Below the pieces are notes generated by a model. That model was not told the DNA's origin and searched no databases. It saw only the letters and a list, made by a program, of their open reading frames with translations. DNA of 64,000 bases from Wallemia ichthyophaga EXF-994 (Eukaryota > Basidiomycota > Wallemiomycetes > Wallemiales > Wallemiaceae), in assembly GCF_000400465.1 (NCBI RefSeq), contig NW_008806283.1, forward strand, positions 1 through 64,000, given 5' to 3'. Shown here in pieces: positions 12,231 to 23,305 of this stretch. The position numbers and the translations under genes are program-made. How positions within the stretch are numbered: the first letter of the stretch is position 1; each line of letters starts with the position of its first letter.

Positions 12231-13631
12231 ATGGAAGAACCAGGCGCTGCAGTCTTAATCGAAACGAGCCTTGGAGATATCGTTGTGAGATTATTTATAT
12301 TTATATTTTCATTTCTTAACCCGCAATATACCCCAGATTGATCTCTACACTAATGAATGTCCAATTACTACGCGCAACTTTCTTAAACTATGTAAAGTGT
12401 ATTTTTACAATCTAAACGCTTTCTTCAATGGTGCGTCGTTATCCTCCTTCAAATCTCGCTCTCATACTCCCCTCCAGTCTCCCACAACTTCTTAGCTCAA
12501 GTTGGTGATCCACTAGCTACTGGAAAAGGCGGTAATTCCATTCATGGCTTTATAAACAACCGTCTCGAGCTCTTTAAACCGGAGTTTAAACCTTCTTTGA
12601 AGCACAACGCTAGAGGTACTGTTTCAATGGCTGTTACTAAAGACTCTAATGGCCTTACTGGCTGTGCAAGTCAATTCTTTATCACACTCGCTGATAACAT
12701 CGACTACCTAGACAACCGTCATACCCCTTTTGGTCGCGTCGTTGAAGGTTTTGATACCTTAGATAAGCTGAATCAGGTTTACGTTGATGGTTCTGGCAGA
12801 CCTTATCAGGATGTACGTATACGTCATGTTGTCATCCTTGAAGACCCCTTCGATGATCCAAAAGGTCTGATCATCCCTGAAAACCCTCCCACAACTCCAC
12901 CAGATGTCTCAAATGGTTTGGTTAGAATTGGATCTGAAGAAAACATTGAAGAAGAAGATGAAGATACAAAGGAAACCCGGCGACGTGATCACGCTGCTTC
13001 AGCTTCAGCACTTACTTTGGAAATGGTCGGTGATCTCCCTTTCGCTGAGATAAGACCACCTGAGAATATCCTTTTCGTTTGCAAACTCAACCCTGTTACT
13101 AGAGACGAAGATTTGGAATTAATCTTTAGTAGATTCGGTACTATCCTCAGTTGCGAAGTTATTAGAGATAAGAATGACGGTAGCAGTCTCTGTTACGCTT
13201 TCATAGAATTTGATAAAAGGGAAGCTGCTGAAATGGCTTATTTCAAAATGCAAAATGTCTTGGTAGATGATAGGCGTATCTTTGTCGATTTCAGTCAGAG
13301 TGTGAGTAAGTTACATGGTGCGTGGGTTGGTGGTCAAGGAAAAAAAGGACGAAGTGAGAAAGTTGGCGTAGATGTAAGCTCAAGTGGACATGGAAGAAGA
13401 AACAGAAACACTGATATGGTATTTGATTTGCAAGATGTGGATAGAAGGAGAAAAGGTAATACAAGGAGAAGTCTTAGTCCGGAGAGTAGCAGAGGTGATT
13501 ATAGAGGTAGTTATCGAGATAGACACAGAGATAGTCATAGAGAGGGCTATAGAGATAGCTACAGAGATAGTAGAGACAACTACAAACACAGCTTTAGCCA
13601 GAGACGCACCCCCGACCACAGAAATAGATAG
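12231..13631 (+). CDS. RRM-containing cyclophilin (PPIL4-like peptidyl-prolyl isomerase)
   Basis: This is a 433-residue nuclear cyclophilin. Exons are 12231-12284, 12337-12430 and 12478-13631. Residues 1-165 form the isomerase domain ([49 protein letters not shown]). Residues about 244-322 are an RNA-recognition motif with FVCKLNP as RNP2 and [10 protein letters not shown] as RNP1. The tail is a repetitive Arg/Tyr/Ser/Asp stretch (YRDS/HRDS units), typical of splicing-associated proteins. The active-site loop is diverged from classic cyclophilins, as in human PPIL4. It starts 106 bp from the divergent MAPKKK gene. Confidence 0.92.
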
Positions 13632-13660
13632 AAACATATATTTTCAAGTAAAAACACATA

Positions 13661-14231
13661 TTAATGTTGTATGCGCTTATGAATAGGGTCAGTTTTTTCG
13701 TGTATTTGAGGTTGATTTTCAGGGGAACCAGGGATATTCTTGTGGAGATTGAGGGAAGCAGCTACGCATTCATTGAGGCTACGTTCTTGATTTCTGCAAG
13801 GGAACAAGTACTAGGAATTGTAAGTAAAGGATATTACTAGATAAACCACAACAAACCTGGTTATTAAACTCTAAGCAATCAAAGTGAGACTTGAATTGAT
13901 TAAAGCAATGTTTGTTGATATCGTTGATGCTAAAAATTGACCAATTAGATTCATCAATTTCATGGCACGGATCGATGTATACTCACACAGATGATGCACA
14001 TCTAGTTACTTTTCTACCTTCTTTAAGGCAATCACCTGGGTTTGCGGATCCCTGCTTACACAGCATAAAGTCATCATTAAACTCCTTACACCTATCACCA
14101 ATGAAGAAAGAAGCAGATTTCAATGGAGCTGAAGTTGCACCAAGTTCATCTACGTGTGGAACATCTTTAGGCATTGGAGAAGGCTCAATGTACTCCTTCG
14201 AATTTAAAACTGCTTCCCTATGATCTGCCAT
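13661..14231 (-). CDS. Mitochondrial complex I subunit, NDUFA8/19.3-kDa-like (twin CX9C)
   Basis: This is a 155-residue accessory subunit of NADH:ubiquinone oxidoreductase, imported to the intermembrane space by the Mia40 route. Exons are 13987-14231, 13857-13929 and 13661-13810. The N-terminal part carries CKEFNDDFMLCKQG; the second half carries two CX9C pairs, HCFNQFKSHFDC and PCRNQERSLNEC. The second pair only appears if the acceptor at 13811 is used, not the later CAG. The family normally has four such cysteine pairs in a CHCH fold. It converges on the PPIL4-like gene (29 bp between stops) and diverges from ENP1, with 58 bp between start codons. Confidence 0.88.
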
Positions 14232-14289
14232 TTTTCACCGAGTTGGAAGTGGTTCAAGTTGAAAGCAGACGTCCAACAACCAAATCAAA

Positions 14290-15676
14290 ATGGGTAAAAT
14301 TAAACAATCAAAATCTATTAAGCAGCAACAGCAACAGCAGCTACAACAACAGCCACTCCACAAGCAATTACAACAAGATGATGATATTCTTAAATTTGGT
14401 AAATTATCAAATAAACATTCAAATAATAAAGTAGACGATAATGATTTTGAATCACAAGAATCCTCAGTAATCGACCCAAAAACTTCATCTAAAATTCTAT
14501 CCTTAGCTAGGCAACAACAGCAAGATCTTGACAGGCAACATCTCTTAAATTCTTTATCAGATGATGATGAGCTTGATGAGGATAATTTTAAGCTTAAAGG
14601 CGATGATGTTGAAAAAGATGAGGTTGTGGAAGAGCCTACAAATGATACGGATACTGTAGATACCAACACAACCTTCAAACAACTCGATATAAATCCAGAA
14701 GATGAGCAAGCTATGAATACTTTCATGCCTCAAAACACCTCAAATCGTAGAACCCTCGCTGATCTCATTCTCGATAAGATAAATGCTCAATCCCAGCCAT
14801 CTCAACCTCCCCCAGAAAATACTTTATCCGACAAAGTAACTCAAGTTTACACTAAAGTTGGTCAACTTCTCTCACGCTACAAGTCTGGTCCACTCCCCAA
14901 AGCCTTCAAAATTATCCCTTCCCTCCCAAATTGGATCGCTATCCTTCAAATAACTGGCCCCGAATCTTGGTCCCCACATGCTACATACGCTGCAACAAGA
15001 TTGTTCGCTAGTAACCTCAAAGCTAATCAATCTAGACTCTTCTATCAACACGTCTTATTAGATAGATGTAGAGACAACCTCAACGATCCAAACACTAAAA
15101 ATATGGATGTACACCTCTACGACGCTCTCAGAAAGTCCCTCTACAAACCTGCTGCTTTCTTCAAAGGTATTCTTTTCCCTCTGTTAGAATCTCAATGCAC
15201 TCTCAAAGAAGCGGCCATCTTCGCGAGTGTTCTTAGTAAAACTTCTATCCCTGTTTTACATTCAGCTGCTGCTTTACTGCACTTAGCTGAAATGGATTAC
15301 ACCGGTCCTACTTCTCTATTCATTAGAGTATTGTTGGATAAAAAATATGCCCTCCCTTACAAAGTTTTAGACGGTTTAGTCTATCACTTCATGCGCTTCG
15401 CTAAATCTAATGAAAAGATGCCCGTTTTGTGGCATCAGTCGTTGCTAGTTTTTACACAGCGTTACTCAAGTGATCTAACACCAGAGCAGAAAGATGCCGT
15501 GAGTTTTGGTATTTTCTTCATCTATTCACTCACTCACAAAACCCTCACAGCTGCTCGATGTCGTCAAAATTAACGTACATCCACAAATTTCACCTGAAAT
15601 CAGAAGAGAAATACACAAATCTACTGAAAGAGCTCCAGGTATGATGCAGGATGAACCTATGGCTATGGCTATTTAG
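14290..15676 (+). CDS. ENP1: Bystin/Enp1, 40S ribosome biogenesis factor
   Basis: This is a 444-residue nucleolar protein needed for pre-40S assembly and export. Exons are 14290-15498 and 15551-15676; the 52-nt intron sits near the 3' end and restores the conserved tail DALLDVVKIN...HPQISPEIRRE. The N-terminus is glutamine- and Asp/Glu-rich low complexity (residues 8-130). The bystin core starts near TLADLILDKI and contains YKSGPLPKAFK, LRKSLYKPAAFFKGILFPL and LPYKVLDGLVYHFMRF, all highly conserved. Without splicing the frame would end early in a non-homologous tail. Confidence 0.95.
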
Positions 15677-16040
15677 ATGGCTATTTATCCTTTCTTTGTA
15701 TAGAGGTTTTTATAATTGATGTAATTTATTCAGATGTTTATCCACTGTTCTATGATTCTCTCTAGTAAATAACCCAGCACTCACTCCAGCACCTCCCCTA
15801 TCACCTCTCCGGAAGTTATCTCACCCACAGTTAGATTGTTTCCAATGCTATCCAGTCGCAGTATTACTATGAGTATCGTTGTTAGCACATTTGATGGTTT
15901 CATTTTAAAGATCTTGACTGTTGCTGTTATTGCCGCGTTTGGTATCTAGCCGCGTTTAACATCTCGCTCGCCTTCTCATCGCCGACTTTGGAATGAATAG
16001 CAAAACATTTATATAAAGACACTTCGGCTACCTCTTTTCA
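15677..16040. other. Intergenic, nothing convincing
   Basis: These 364 bp lie downstream of ENP1. A 40-codon minus-strand frame starting about 15904 has a hydrophobic start, and a short plus-strand frame ends in a hydrophobic stretch near 15950. Neither has a domain or a clear gene structure. I record no gene here. Confidence 0.4.
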
Positions 16041-16773
16041 TCAATTATTAAAATCAAACACCTTCTCTAATAATTCCTTGTACCACGCTATTTCTGAGGT
16101 ATATCCACCTTTATATAAGAAATTTTGTATATCTTTTTCAAAATATGGTGACGCATAGTCAGCCAATATTTCTTCTGTCTTGATTCTGAGAGTGGGAAGC
16201 AATCGAACCACATCAAAGCGTGGCCACGAAGAAATGTACTTGAGAGTAATCCACTGTAATCTACCTATGGGTGCAGCTCAAAGTATATGTCTATTTGCAA
16301 ACCGAATATCGTATGTGTGCCTTTATTTGCTCTCATTTCATAAGCAGTCTCAGATTCATTTCATTGGAGGTGGACAGTATGATAACAGACGTATTGAGTA
16401 AGAGACGTTGAAGATGTGTCCCTAACATTTATACTCAGTAGTTGCAAAAGCATTTCTGGCTTCGTGTGAGATACGTATGGCTTTAAGGAGCATTATAGAG
16501 ACTGGAAGTGAAATATCTCTCTGACCACGAGATGAAAGAAAATCAAAGAAGAAACGTAAAAGCAGAAGTGACACTAATTTATGGAACAAGACCTTACGTA
16601 TTATGTCGATAAATGTAGGTAAATTGGGTTTAGAGAAGCATTTGCGATTAGCTATGCAAATTGATAAGTCAATAAAGATTCTTAGGAAATTTATTCAGTA
16701 TGAGGCTTATTTGATATGTATTTTGTCACTCGCTCGGTCGATACAAGATATGACTGAACAAAGACCAAGACAT
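16041..16773 (-). CDS. Unidentified, probably intron-containing coding locus
   Basis: The minus strand carries two open stretches that look protein-like but belong to no family I recognise. The 5' stretch starts at an ATG at 16773 (MSWSLFSHILYRPSE) and, after a 49-nt GT-AG intron, continues openly for about 85 codons, with LPVSIMLLKAIRISHEARN near its end. The 3' stretch (about 16041-16276) reads RLQWITLKYISSWPRF and continues through KTEEILADYASPYFEKDI to a TGA. I could not find one unambiguous splice path between them (16277-16430), so the model is incomplete. The opposite strand has short open frames that may only be shadows. A decayed gene or two small genes are alternatives. Confidence 0.35.
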
Positions 16774-16840
16774 CAAAGCAAACAGTACAACAAGGTCTAA
16801 GAAAAAGCTGCAAATGAGAAATACATATCAATGACAGAAA

Positions 16841-17685
16841 CTATACGTCACCCGCGCCAATCTCCAAACCACTTCCAATACCTGCCTTTCCTTTACCCTG
16901 AGGACCTTTGCCATCTCTCCAATCGGGCACGTCTGTGAGGTTCATACGCCTTCTGAGATCTCCGAGGTCACTTTCCCATTCATTTTCCCAATATATGCCC
17001 ATCAACGGGCCGCACCTGATACCCTGTCTAATAGCCCAAGGACCTGAGTGAGTGAAAAGGTTCTGTCTCTGCCAGCCATGCCTCAGTCTAAGAGGACCGA
17101 AAGCGCTAGAAAGACCGGCGACAGGTAGATTAAAATGAGAGAATTCGAACCATTTGATGATAAGTTCTGAGAGGATATCGACTCTCTGACCGAGGAGAAG
17201 GTGGTATAGATCATGACTCTCTCTATAGCGTTGTACGATGTAAGCGAGCTCTTCGTCGTTGATGTAATGCACGGGATCGCGAGTATCGGGAGTAACGCCA
17301 CAGCGTTCGAGCCACAACGAGTATTCCTTACCTAGAGTACCTCTAGACATACCTTTAAGGGCATTCAAATCGACGCTTTTCGTTGAAATCCGCGGACGTT
17401 CAGCTAGAATGCGCCTGCCAGTGTCTGTGGCTAGCATGCCACCGCGCATCTGCTGGAGAAGGGGAGTTGGAGTGGAAGTTTCTGTAAGAGTGGCTAGCAT
17501 GTCTGGAGAGTTGTGAGTAGTGCGTGGTGTACATTATAATAACCGCACTCACCATGTCTGTATACGTCTACGAGGGATACCACAGCACTGCCTGCAGCGA
17601 GAAACAGGTTTTCTAATTTACCGATTGGATAGTGTCCAGGATACGCGGGTGAGCGCTTGGTGAAGCAGCGGAGCGTTGAGTTCAT
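16841..17685 (-). CDS. COQ4: Coenzyme Q biosynthesis protein Coq4
   Basis: This is a 264-residue mitochondrial matrix-side scaffold of the CoQ synthesis complex. Exons are 17553-17685 and 16841-17502, intron 50 nt. The diagnostic metal-binding motif HDxxHx11E is intact as HDLYH followed by eleven residues and Glu, near residue 142. YPGHYPIGKLENLFLAAGSA and DTGRRILAERPRI are also family blocks, and the N-terminus is basic and Ser-rich as expected for import. An in-frame upstream ATG at 17745 is possible but would overlap the divergent kinase start; the ATG at 17685 gives a better presequence. Confidence 0.93.
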
Positions 17686-17743
17686 TGGGGCGTTGGTGAT
17701 TGTTATTCTCCATCCACCACCAACGACCAACAACCACCAGGAC

Positions 17744-18895
17744 ATGGATACACGGACTCACACACAAGCCAAGACGGTCCCACCACGCAGCGAGCATCCA
17801 CCGCTGAAATCGTGCCGATCAGTGAACAACTACGAGCGGCTAAACCACATTGAAGAAGGCACATATGGAATCGTATTCAGAGCGCGATGTAAGAATACCG
17901 GTGAGGTTGTGGCGCTAAAGAGGCTGAAATTGGAGGAGGAAAAGTACGGATTTCCTATAACATCATTACGTGAGATACACTCTTTGTTAATCTGTCAGCA
18001 CCCGCATATCGTAAATGTGCGGGAAATAGTCGTAGGCGACACACTCAATCAGATATACATAGTAATGGACTTTGTAGAGCACGATCTAAAGACTCTAATG
18101 CAGACGATGCCCGAGCCTTTCTTGATTTCCGAGGTCAAGACACTGCTGAGGCAGCTGCTCGAGGCGACAGCGCACGCGCACTCCAATTGGATACTCCACC
18201 GCGATCTCAAGGCGAGTAATCTGTTGATAAACAACCGAGGCCAGATCAAGGTGGCTGATTTTGGTATGGCTAGACGCTACGCTGAGCCAGTCGATGAAAT
18301 GACGCAGCTGGTTGTGACGCTGTGGTATAGAGCACCGGAGATTCTCCTCGGGGAGAAAAGATACACAACGGCCGTGGATGTGTGGAGCATTGGCTGTATT
18401 TTCGGGGAACTCATCACAAGCGAGCCATTGTTCGGTGGTCGCAGTGAACTCGAGCAGATCAAATTGATATTCTCACTGCTAGGACAGCCCAGTGAGGATA
18501 TTTGGAGGGGATTCAATAAGCTGCCCCACGCCAAGTCGATAAACACGTCGCAATTCCCACTATACAGCTCATTGAGACAGCATTACAAGATACTGTCAGA
18601 TAAGGGATTAGATTTGATGTCAAGATTGCTCGCATACGACCCCAAGAAACGGATATCGTGTGCCGACGCACTCGAGCATCCTTATTTCAGGTGGGTCGGG
18701 AGTGACTGTTGATACGTGGCTCGCCAGGCTCACCAATCTCACAGCGAATCGCCCCTGCCTAAACACCCAGATCTCTTCTCGTCGTTCCCGTCCGTCGCAG
18801 CGGGTGAACAGCGCGTCGACTACAGCAGGAGCAGGAGTCCCGGGCGTGAAAGAGGCTATGGCTTTGGGAGGGTTGCTGGGTACGAATTTGTTTAG
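17744..18895 (+). CDS. Cyclin-dependent kinase, CDK11/PITSLRE-like
   Basis: This is a 365-residue Ser/Thr kinase. Exons are 17744-18690 and 18745-18895. The cyclin-binding helix reads PITSLRE exactly, the hallmark of the CDK11 group (CDK10 has PISSLRE). Also seen are EEGTYGIVF, VALKRLKLEEE, WILHRDLKASNLL, VADFGMAR, VVTLWYRAPEILLG and VDVWSIGCIFGELI. The spliced C-terminus contains SPLPKHPDLFSSFPS, like the CDK11 tail, followed by a short Arg/Ser-rich end. Unlike animal CDK11 there is no long RE/ED N-terminal extension. A role in transcription or splicing is inferred from the family. It diverges from COQ4 with 58 bp between starts. Confidence 0.92.
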
Positions 18896-18939
18896 AATGA
18901 AAATTTCTTCATTGCGTCATCCTTGATTGCCACCGACGA

Positions 18940-20927
18940 TGAGATATTCCCCCGTCGCAAGATGGCAGATAGTGCACACGAATCCAGTTGAGCTGTGGAG
19001 ATCCAAGGTTGGCTAGTGCGTTGTCGCATGGCTGCAGCACTCAGCTTACGCAGCCACGCAGGTAGCGCTCGGAGAAATACAGCCCGATCAGTCTCAGCTA
19101 GCGACGCTTACGCGGCTGAAAGAGCATCATCGGGAGCTAGCCAGCTACACGCCGCCGCTGGAGCTTCTCAGCAGTCTGTCGCCGATCGCGGCAGTAATCC
19201 GCGACCACTCCGGGTACAGCTGGAGAGCGGCGTTGCGGAGGGCGGTGAAAGGGCGCGCGGGTAACGAGGTTGAGGATGCTGAGCACCTACAGCAGCAGAA
19301 ACAGACTGCGCTTGTCCGCTCTCTCACCAACTCCGAGGCCCTCGAGGAGCTGCAGACACCCAAGGGAATCCTCCTCTATGGCGATCCAGGCAGCGGAAAG
19401 TCCCTTCTCCTCGATATCTGGTTTGGCAGCTTGCCCACTCCTCGCAAATCCCGCATGCATTACCACAGCTTCATGGCCCTTGTTTTTAGGATCAGCTGGG
19501 AGGAGTCTCTCAGACGACAACAGGGGGCTACGTTGAAGGGCGAGCGCGATGGACAGGCTGCACACGCTACTGCCACCACCCAAGAGGCGGAAAATGCACT
19601 CATGATGCACACGTCCATCGCTTTCGCCGTCGCTCGCAGACTGTTTCTCCACCACGGCCACATTCTCTACCTAGATGAGCTCCAGATGGTCGATATAGCC
19701 TCCGCGGTGCTTCTGCGCGACACGCTCAGCTGGTTTCTCCGTTTCGGCGGTGTGTTGCTATCGACAACCAACAAACCGCCTTCGCAACTCTACGGGAAGG
19801 GTAGCGTGGGGAGTGGAGGGATGACAGATTTTCTCTATGCGCTCGAGCGGCGCTGCGACGGACTGGAGGTCGATAGTGGAGTGGACTACAGGACGACCAA
19901 GGAGAGCGGTATTGCGACGTGGTTTGTCGGAGACTCGAACCGCGTGGAGTTTGAACGCGTCGCAGGCGCGGTGATGCCGTCACCCGTGCACGCCACTCGG
20001 CTAGTTGTGTACGGACGCGAGCTTGTCGTTTCTCGCGCGGCTGACCGAGTAGCGAGATTCACATTTGGAGAGCTGTGCGATAGTGTGAGTGGGTGTTAGG
20101 TGTCGGTACTCCCCCTATCTAACGAGACAACAACACAACAGCCACTTGGACCCGCCGATTACTTAGCGCTGTCGTGTGCGTTTCACACGCTTATCGTCGA
20201 TGATATACCTGTTTTACATCTTGCACAAAAAAACCAGGCGAGACGGTTCATTACCCTCATAGACGCTCTCTACGAGGCAAAATGCAGGTTAGTGGGATGG
20301 GCAGAAGATGACATTACGTCGCTCTTCTTTCCCCCGTCGACGAATAACAAGCACGCAGACGCACGCGACTCGTTAGCGTACGAGAGTGTTTCTGAAGGTA
20401 TAGAAGCGCAGTCAGCCCCACATGTCGCTAGTGCTGGCACCGTGAGTGATCTTTTGCCTAAATTTACCCAGACCACCACGCAGCTCGACGGTTTGGGTAT
20501 ACTCTCGGGCGAGGATGAGAAATTCGCTTACAGACGGGCTGTTTCGAGATTGAGTGAGATGCGCTCACACAGCTACCTCACTCAACACCCCAATCGGTGG
20601 ATCAGCTTGCCCGCGTCGAGTAGAGTGTGGGAGAGGAGTGTTAATGTTACGCGGAGTGTGGCGAATGTGGGGCAGACTAGTAGCACAATGGCACACCCAG
20701 CACATTGCGATTTCAGCGACGAATACAGCAATCCCGCTGGCATGTCTCAGCGCAGAAATGCACCAGTCTTCTCGGATAATCACGTCTGGGGCGTGAGAGA
20801 TGATCACGGGATGGCGTCGGGAGCGTGGGGCATGGGCAGTAAGGCGTTCGAGAACTCGGATGGCGCGAGAGTGGAACGAGCACGACGCGAACATAGGAAA
20901 AGTCAGCGGATGGCTCGGAGAAAATGA
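18940..20927 (+). CDS. AFG1: AFG1/LACE1-family mitochondrial AAA ATPase
   Basis: This is a 625-residue ATPase of the inner mitochondrial membrane involved in quality control of respiratory subunits. Exons are 18940-19008, 19062-20084 and 20142-20927. The first exon gives a basic N-terminus ending NPVELWRSK; the splice continues VALGEIQPDQSQ, matching the family start (GPL..Y...V..G.L..D..Q). Walker A is GDPGSGKS (about residue 130) and Walker B ILYLDELQMVD (about 226); sensor region LSTTNKPPSQLYGKG follows. The final exon begins PLGPADYLALS and contains the family RFITLIDALYEAKCRL. The C-terminal extension beyond that is longer and less conserved than in yeast. Confidence 0.92.
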
Positions 20928-21002
20928 ATAAATATGATTGCATTAGTACAACAAGTGAGTGTGAATTGTGTAGTTCTATTGATGGGTGGTTGGTATACAT
21001 GA

Positions 21003-21926
21003 TCACGCTGTGGTCATGGCAGACTGATTCCACCAGTCGCCAGCTGAGGCAGGTGTGGGTGTGCTGCTAGAGTTGACATCCACAGTATTTTTCTTCTTGC
21101 CGCCATTGTTGCTTTTCTTGCCACTTGAACCCTTCTTGCCGCCCTTCTTGGCCTGGAATATCTTAGCTTGTCGAGCAAGAGTAGCCTCCCAGAGGGACTG
21201 GTATCGCTTGTAAACTTCCATCGTAGCCTGTGCATCTATCACAGAGCTGTGTTCGTTCTCCTGAATGTCAATACCCAATACCAACTTAGCCAGTGCTTTC
21301 AATTTCGGTCTTTTAGTTTTAGCTATAGAGTGGAGCTGCTCGTATTTAGCAGTGTCACGTATAGACAGGGGAGGGTGAGTGAGAAGGAGGGCTTTAAGGT
21401 CGTTAGCGATCGCGTGACCGACGAGAATACGATTGTGGAGTAAATCTGAGACGTGTTTTTGTACGTGGGAGAAGGTGGGTGCTTTCTCAACGTCTTTGAA
21501 TGTCACACCACTAACCCAGGTACGAAAATCAGTCACTTTCTCCACTGGACGGACAAAGGTGTCGTAGATGACAGCACCGTGGTAGTTGACGATGGAGACG
21601 CGTGCGAGAACGCTCTCTTCACCGTCTCTACCCACGCCAACCATTTCACAATCCATTGCTAGATATTTGCCTATTTCTGCCTTAATCCCGGAGACTTGGG
21701 TGGGGAGGATGGATGGCGTAGGTTTAGCGAGAGTGGTGTGTGTAGTTTGTATATCCTGTGTATCGTGTGCATCGTTATCGTAATTCGACATTCTCGTCTT
21801 CTTCTCTGTATTGCTACTACTACTAATACTCCCACTGCGTTTACGTTTTGGGTGGTGGTTCTCACTAGCGACAGGCTTAGGCAGTTTCTTCTTAAGGTTC
21901 AGCCAATTGGACGAGGCTTGACTCAT
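21003..21926 (-). CDS. REX4: RNA exonuclease 4 (Rex4), DEDDh 3'-5' exonuclease
   Basis: This is a single-exon 307-residue nucleolar exonuclease implicated in pre-rRNA processing. The catalytic acidic residues are visible in order: [10 protein letters not shown] (Exo I Asp and Glu), [12 protein letters not shown] (Exo II Asp) and [18 protein letters not shown] (Exo III His and Asp). The N-terminal 85 residues are basic and low complexity; the C-terminus is Lys/Gly rich ([12 protein letters not shown]), a likely nucleolar signal. It is divergent to SRP40 with only 33 bp between start codons. Confidence 0.94.
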   Translation of the reverse strand: MSQASSNWLNLKKKLPKPVASENHHPKRKRSGSISSSSNTEKKTRMSNYDNDAHDTQDIQTTHTTLAKPTPSILPTQVSGIKAEIGKYLAMDCEMVGVGRDGEESVLARVSIVNYHGAVIYDTFVRPVEKVTDFRTWVSGVTFKDVEKAPTFSHVQKHVSDLLHNRILVGHAIANDLKALLLTHPPLSIRDTAKYEQLHSIAKTKRPKLKALAKLVLGIDIQENEHSSVIDAQATMEVYKRYQSLWEATLARQAKIFQAKKGGKKGSSGKKSNNGGKKKNTVDVNSSSTPTPASAGDWWNQSAMTTA

Positions 21927-21959
21927 TAATTTTATCGCTCAAATTTAACCGCGTGGTCG

Positions 21960-23284
21960 ATGGCCGTAGCGGAGAAGACGCTAACGACGATCAAGTTTCT
22001 CGTGAAAAATGGCCAACAAGGAAATTTCATGTGGGGAATGGGTATTTGAGTAGTTTTAAGCCATTGACACACCCACTCACAGCCACCGTACTCCTCGTAC
22101 ATGCATTTTTACTCGCGAACAAACTCGATAAAACTGCAGCAAGGCTCTTGAAGGAGGTCCAAGGTAGTAGCGAGGTGGAGCTCGATGAGGCTAAACTGGC
22201 TAGCAGCAGGGATGATCCCAAGGGCAACCTGATTGTAGAGGCCGTTGCTGCTAAACTCGATCAGGCGAGGAAGGAAGCTGAGCAAGGCGAAGGCAGTGAC
22301 AGTGACAGTGACAGTGATAGCTCCAGCGACAGCTCCAGTGAAGACGAGAAAGTGAAGAAACCTGCTGCTATCAAGTCTTCACCTGCAAAGACACAGGCAC
22401 CTGCTGCACCAGCCAAAAAGCCAGTAAGCAGCAGCAGCAGTAGCAGCAGTAGCAGTAGCTCCTCAGACAGCTCGGATAGCGAGGATGAGAAGAAACCAGC
22501 TGCGAAGAATGTCTCAGCTGCAACGACCCAGACGCAGACAAAGGCACAGGCGGCACCAGCTAAAAAAGCAGCCAGTGATTCTGATTCTGACTCTGATTCT
22601 GACTCTGATTCATCCAGCGAGGATGAAAAAAAGCCAGCTGCTAAAAAGGTCTCACCTGTGAAGGAGCAGGAGCAGAAAAAGGAACAAAAGCAAGCTAAAA
22701 CAGCCGCAGCTAAGAAAGATTCAAGTAGTAGTAGTAGTAGCAGCAGCAGCTCAGACTCGGATTCAGACTCGGATTCGGACAAGAAAAAGAATGACAAGGT
22801 AGTGGCTGTAACACCCTCTGTACCATCATCTGCCACTAAGAAACGCAAAGCTAGCTCATCTAGCGACTCATCAAGCTCTTCAAGCTCCTCAGACTCAAGT
22901 GAAGATGAAAAAACTGACAAAAACACCACCGTCAAGAAGCAAAAAGTGGACGATAACACGGTCGTAGAGAATAAAGAATCATCAACACCAACATCCAAAG
23001 CAGTCACACAAACAACGACAAGCACCAGTAAGCCACAAGGAAAAGGTCAAAACGATCGCTTCAGAAGGGTTATTGCGGAAGATGTTCAATTCCACGATAA
23101 CAGACTTGCAGATAATTCATTCGAGGGTATTGGTTTGTCAGACAAGGATTTCGGTCACAAGGCAGCTTCCGATCTTGCCCCAACCAAGGGAGCAGGTTTT
23201 AGGAAGGAGAAGAATAAGAAGAAGAGAGGTAGTTATAAGGGAGGTGAGATATATATGGGCAGCAATTCCATCAAGTTTGATTGA
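21960..23284 (+). CDS. SRP40: Nopp140/Srp40-like nucleolar serine-rich phosphoprotein
   Basis: This is a 427-residue nucleolar chaperone-like protein for snoRNPs. Exons are 21960-22041 and 22083-23284; the 41-nt intron joins MAVAEKTLTTIKFLVK to a LisH-like segment (VHAFLLANKLDKTAARLLKE). The centre is alternating acidic-serine blocks (SDSDSDSDS, SSSSSDSSED), casein kinase 2 type targets, and Lys/Ala/Pro linkers, the classic Nopp140 pattern. The C-terminal 70 residues are the conserved SRP40 domain (NDRFRRV, GFRKEKNKKKRGSY, SNSIKFD at the end). An unspliced start has no ATG in the right frame, which supports the intron. Confidence 0.9.
22281..22910 (+). repeat. Ser/Asp-coding microsatellite blocks in SRP40
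   Basis: Several short runs of AGC/AGT/TCA/GAT trinucleotide and hexanucleotide repeats encode the Ser-Asp tracts. They also create a long open frame on the opposite strand rich in Leu and Ser, which I treat as a shadow. Confidence 0.85.
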
Positions 23285-23305
23285 GTGTAGTGGATTGTAA
23301 TCTAT

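Noticed and set aside
12597-12610. Start of the PPIL4-like protein inside exon 3
   Set aside because: It would lose most of the cyclophilin fold; upstream exons from 12231 join in frame and supply the missing strands.
14235-14726. 163-codon minus-strand frame opposite ENP1
   Set aside because: It mirrors the Gln/Asp-rich low-complexity start of ENP1, is poly-Ser/Cys and has no domain.
22261-23025. Long minus-strand frame rich in Leu and Ser
   Set aside because: It is antisense to the Ser/Asp repeats of SRP40; repeat codons lack stops on both strands.
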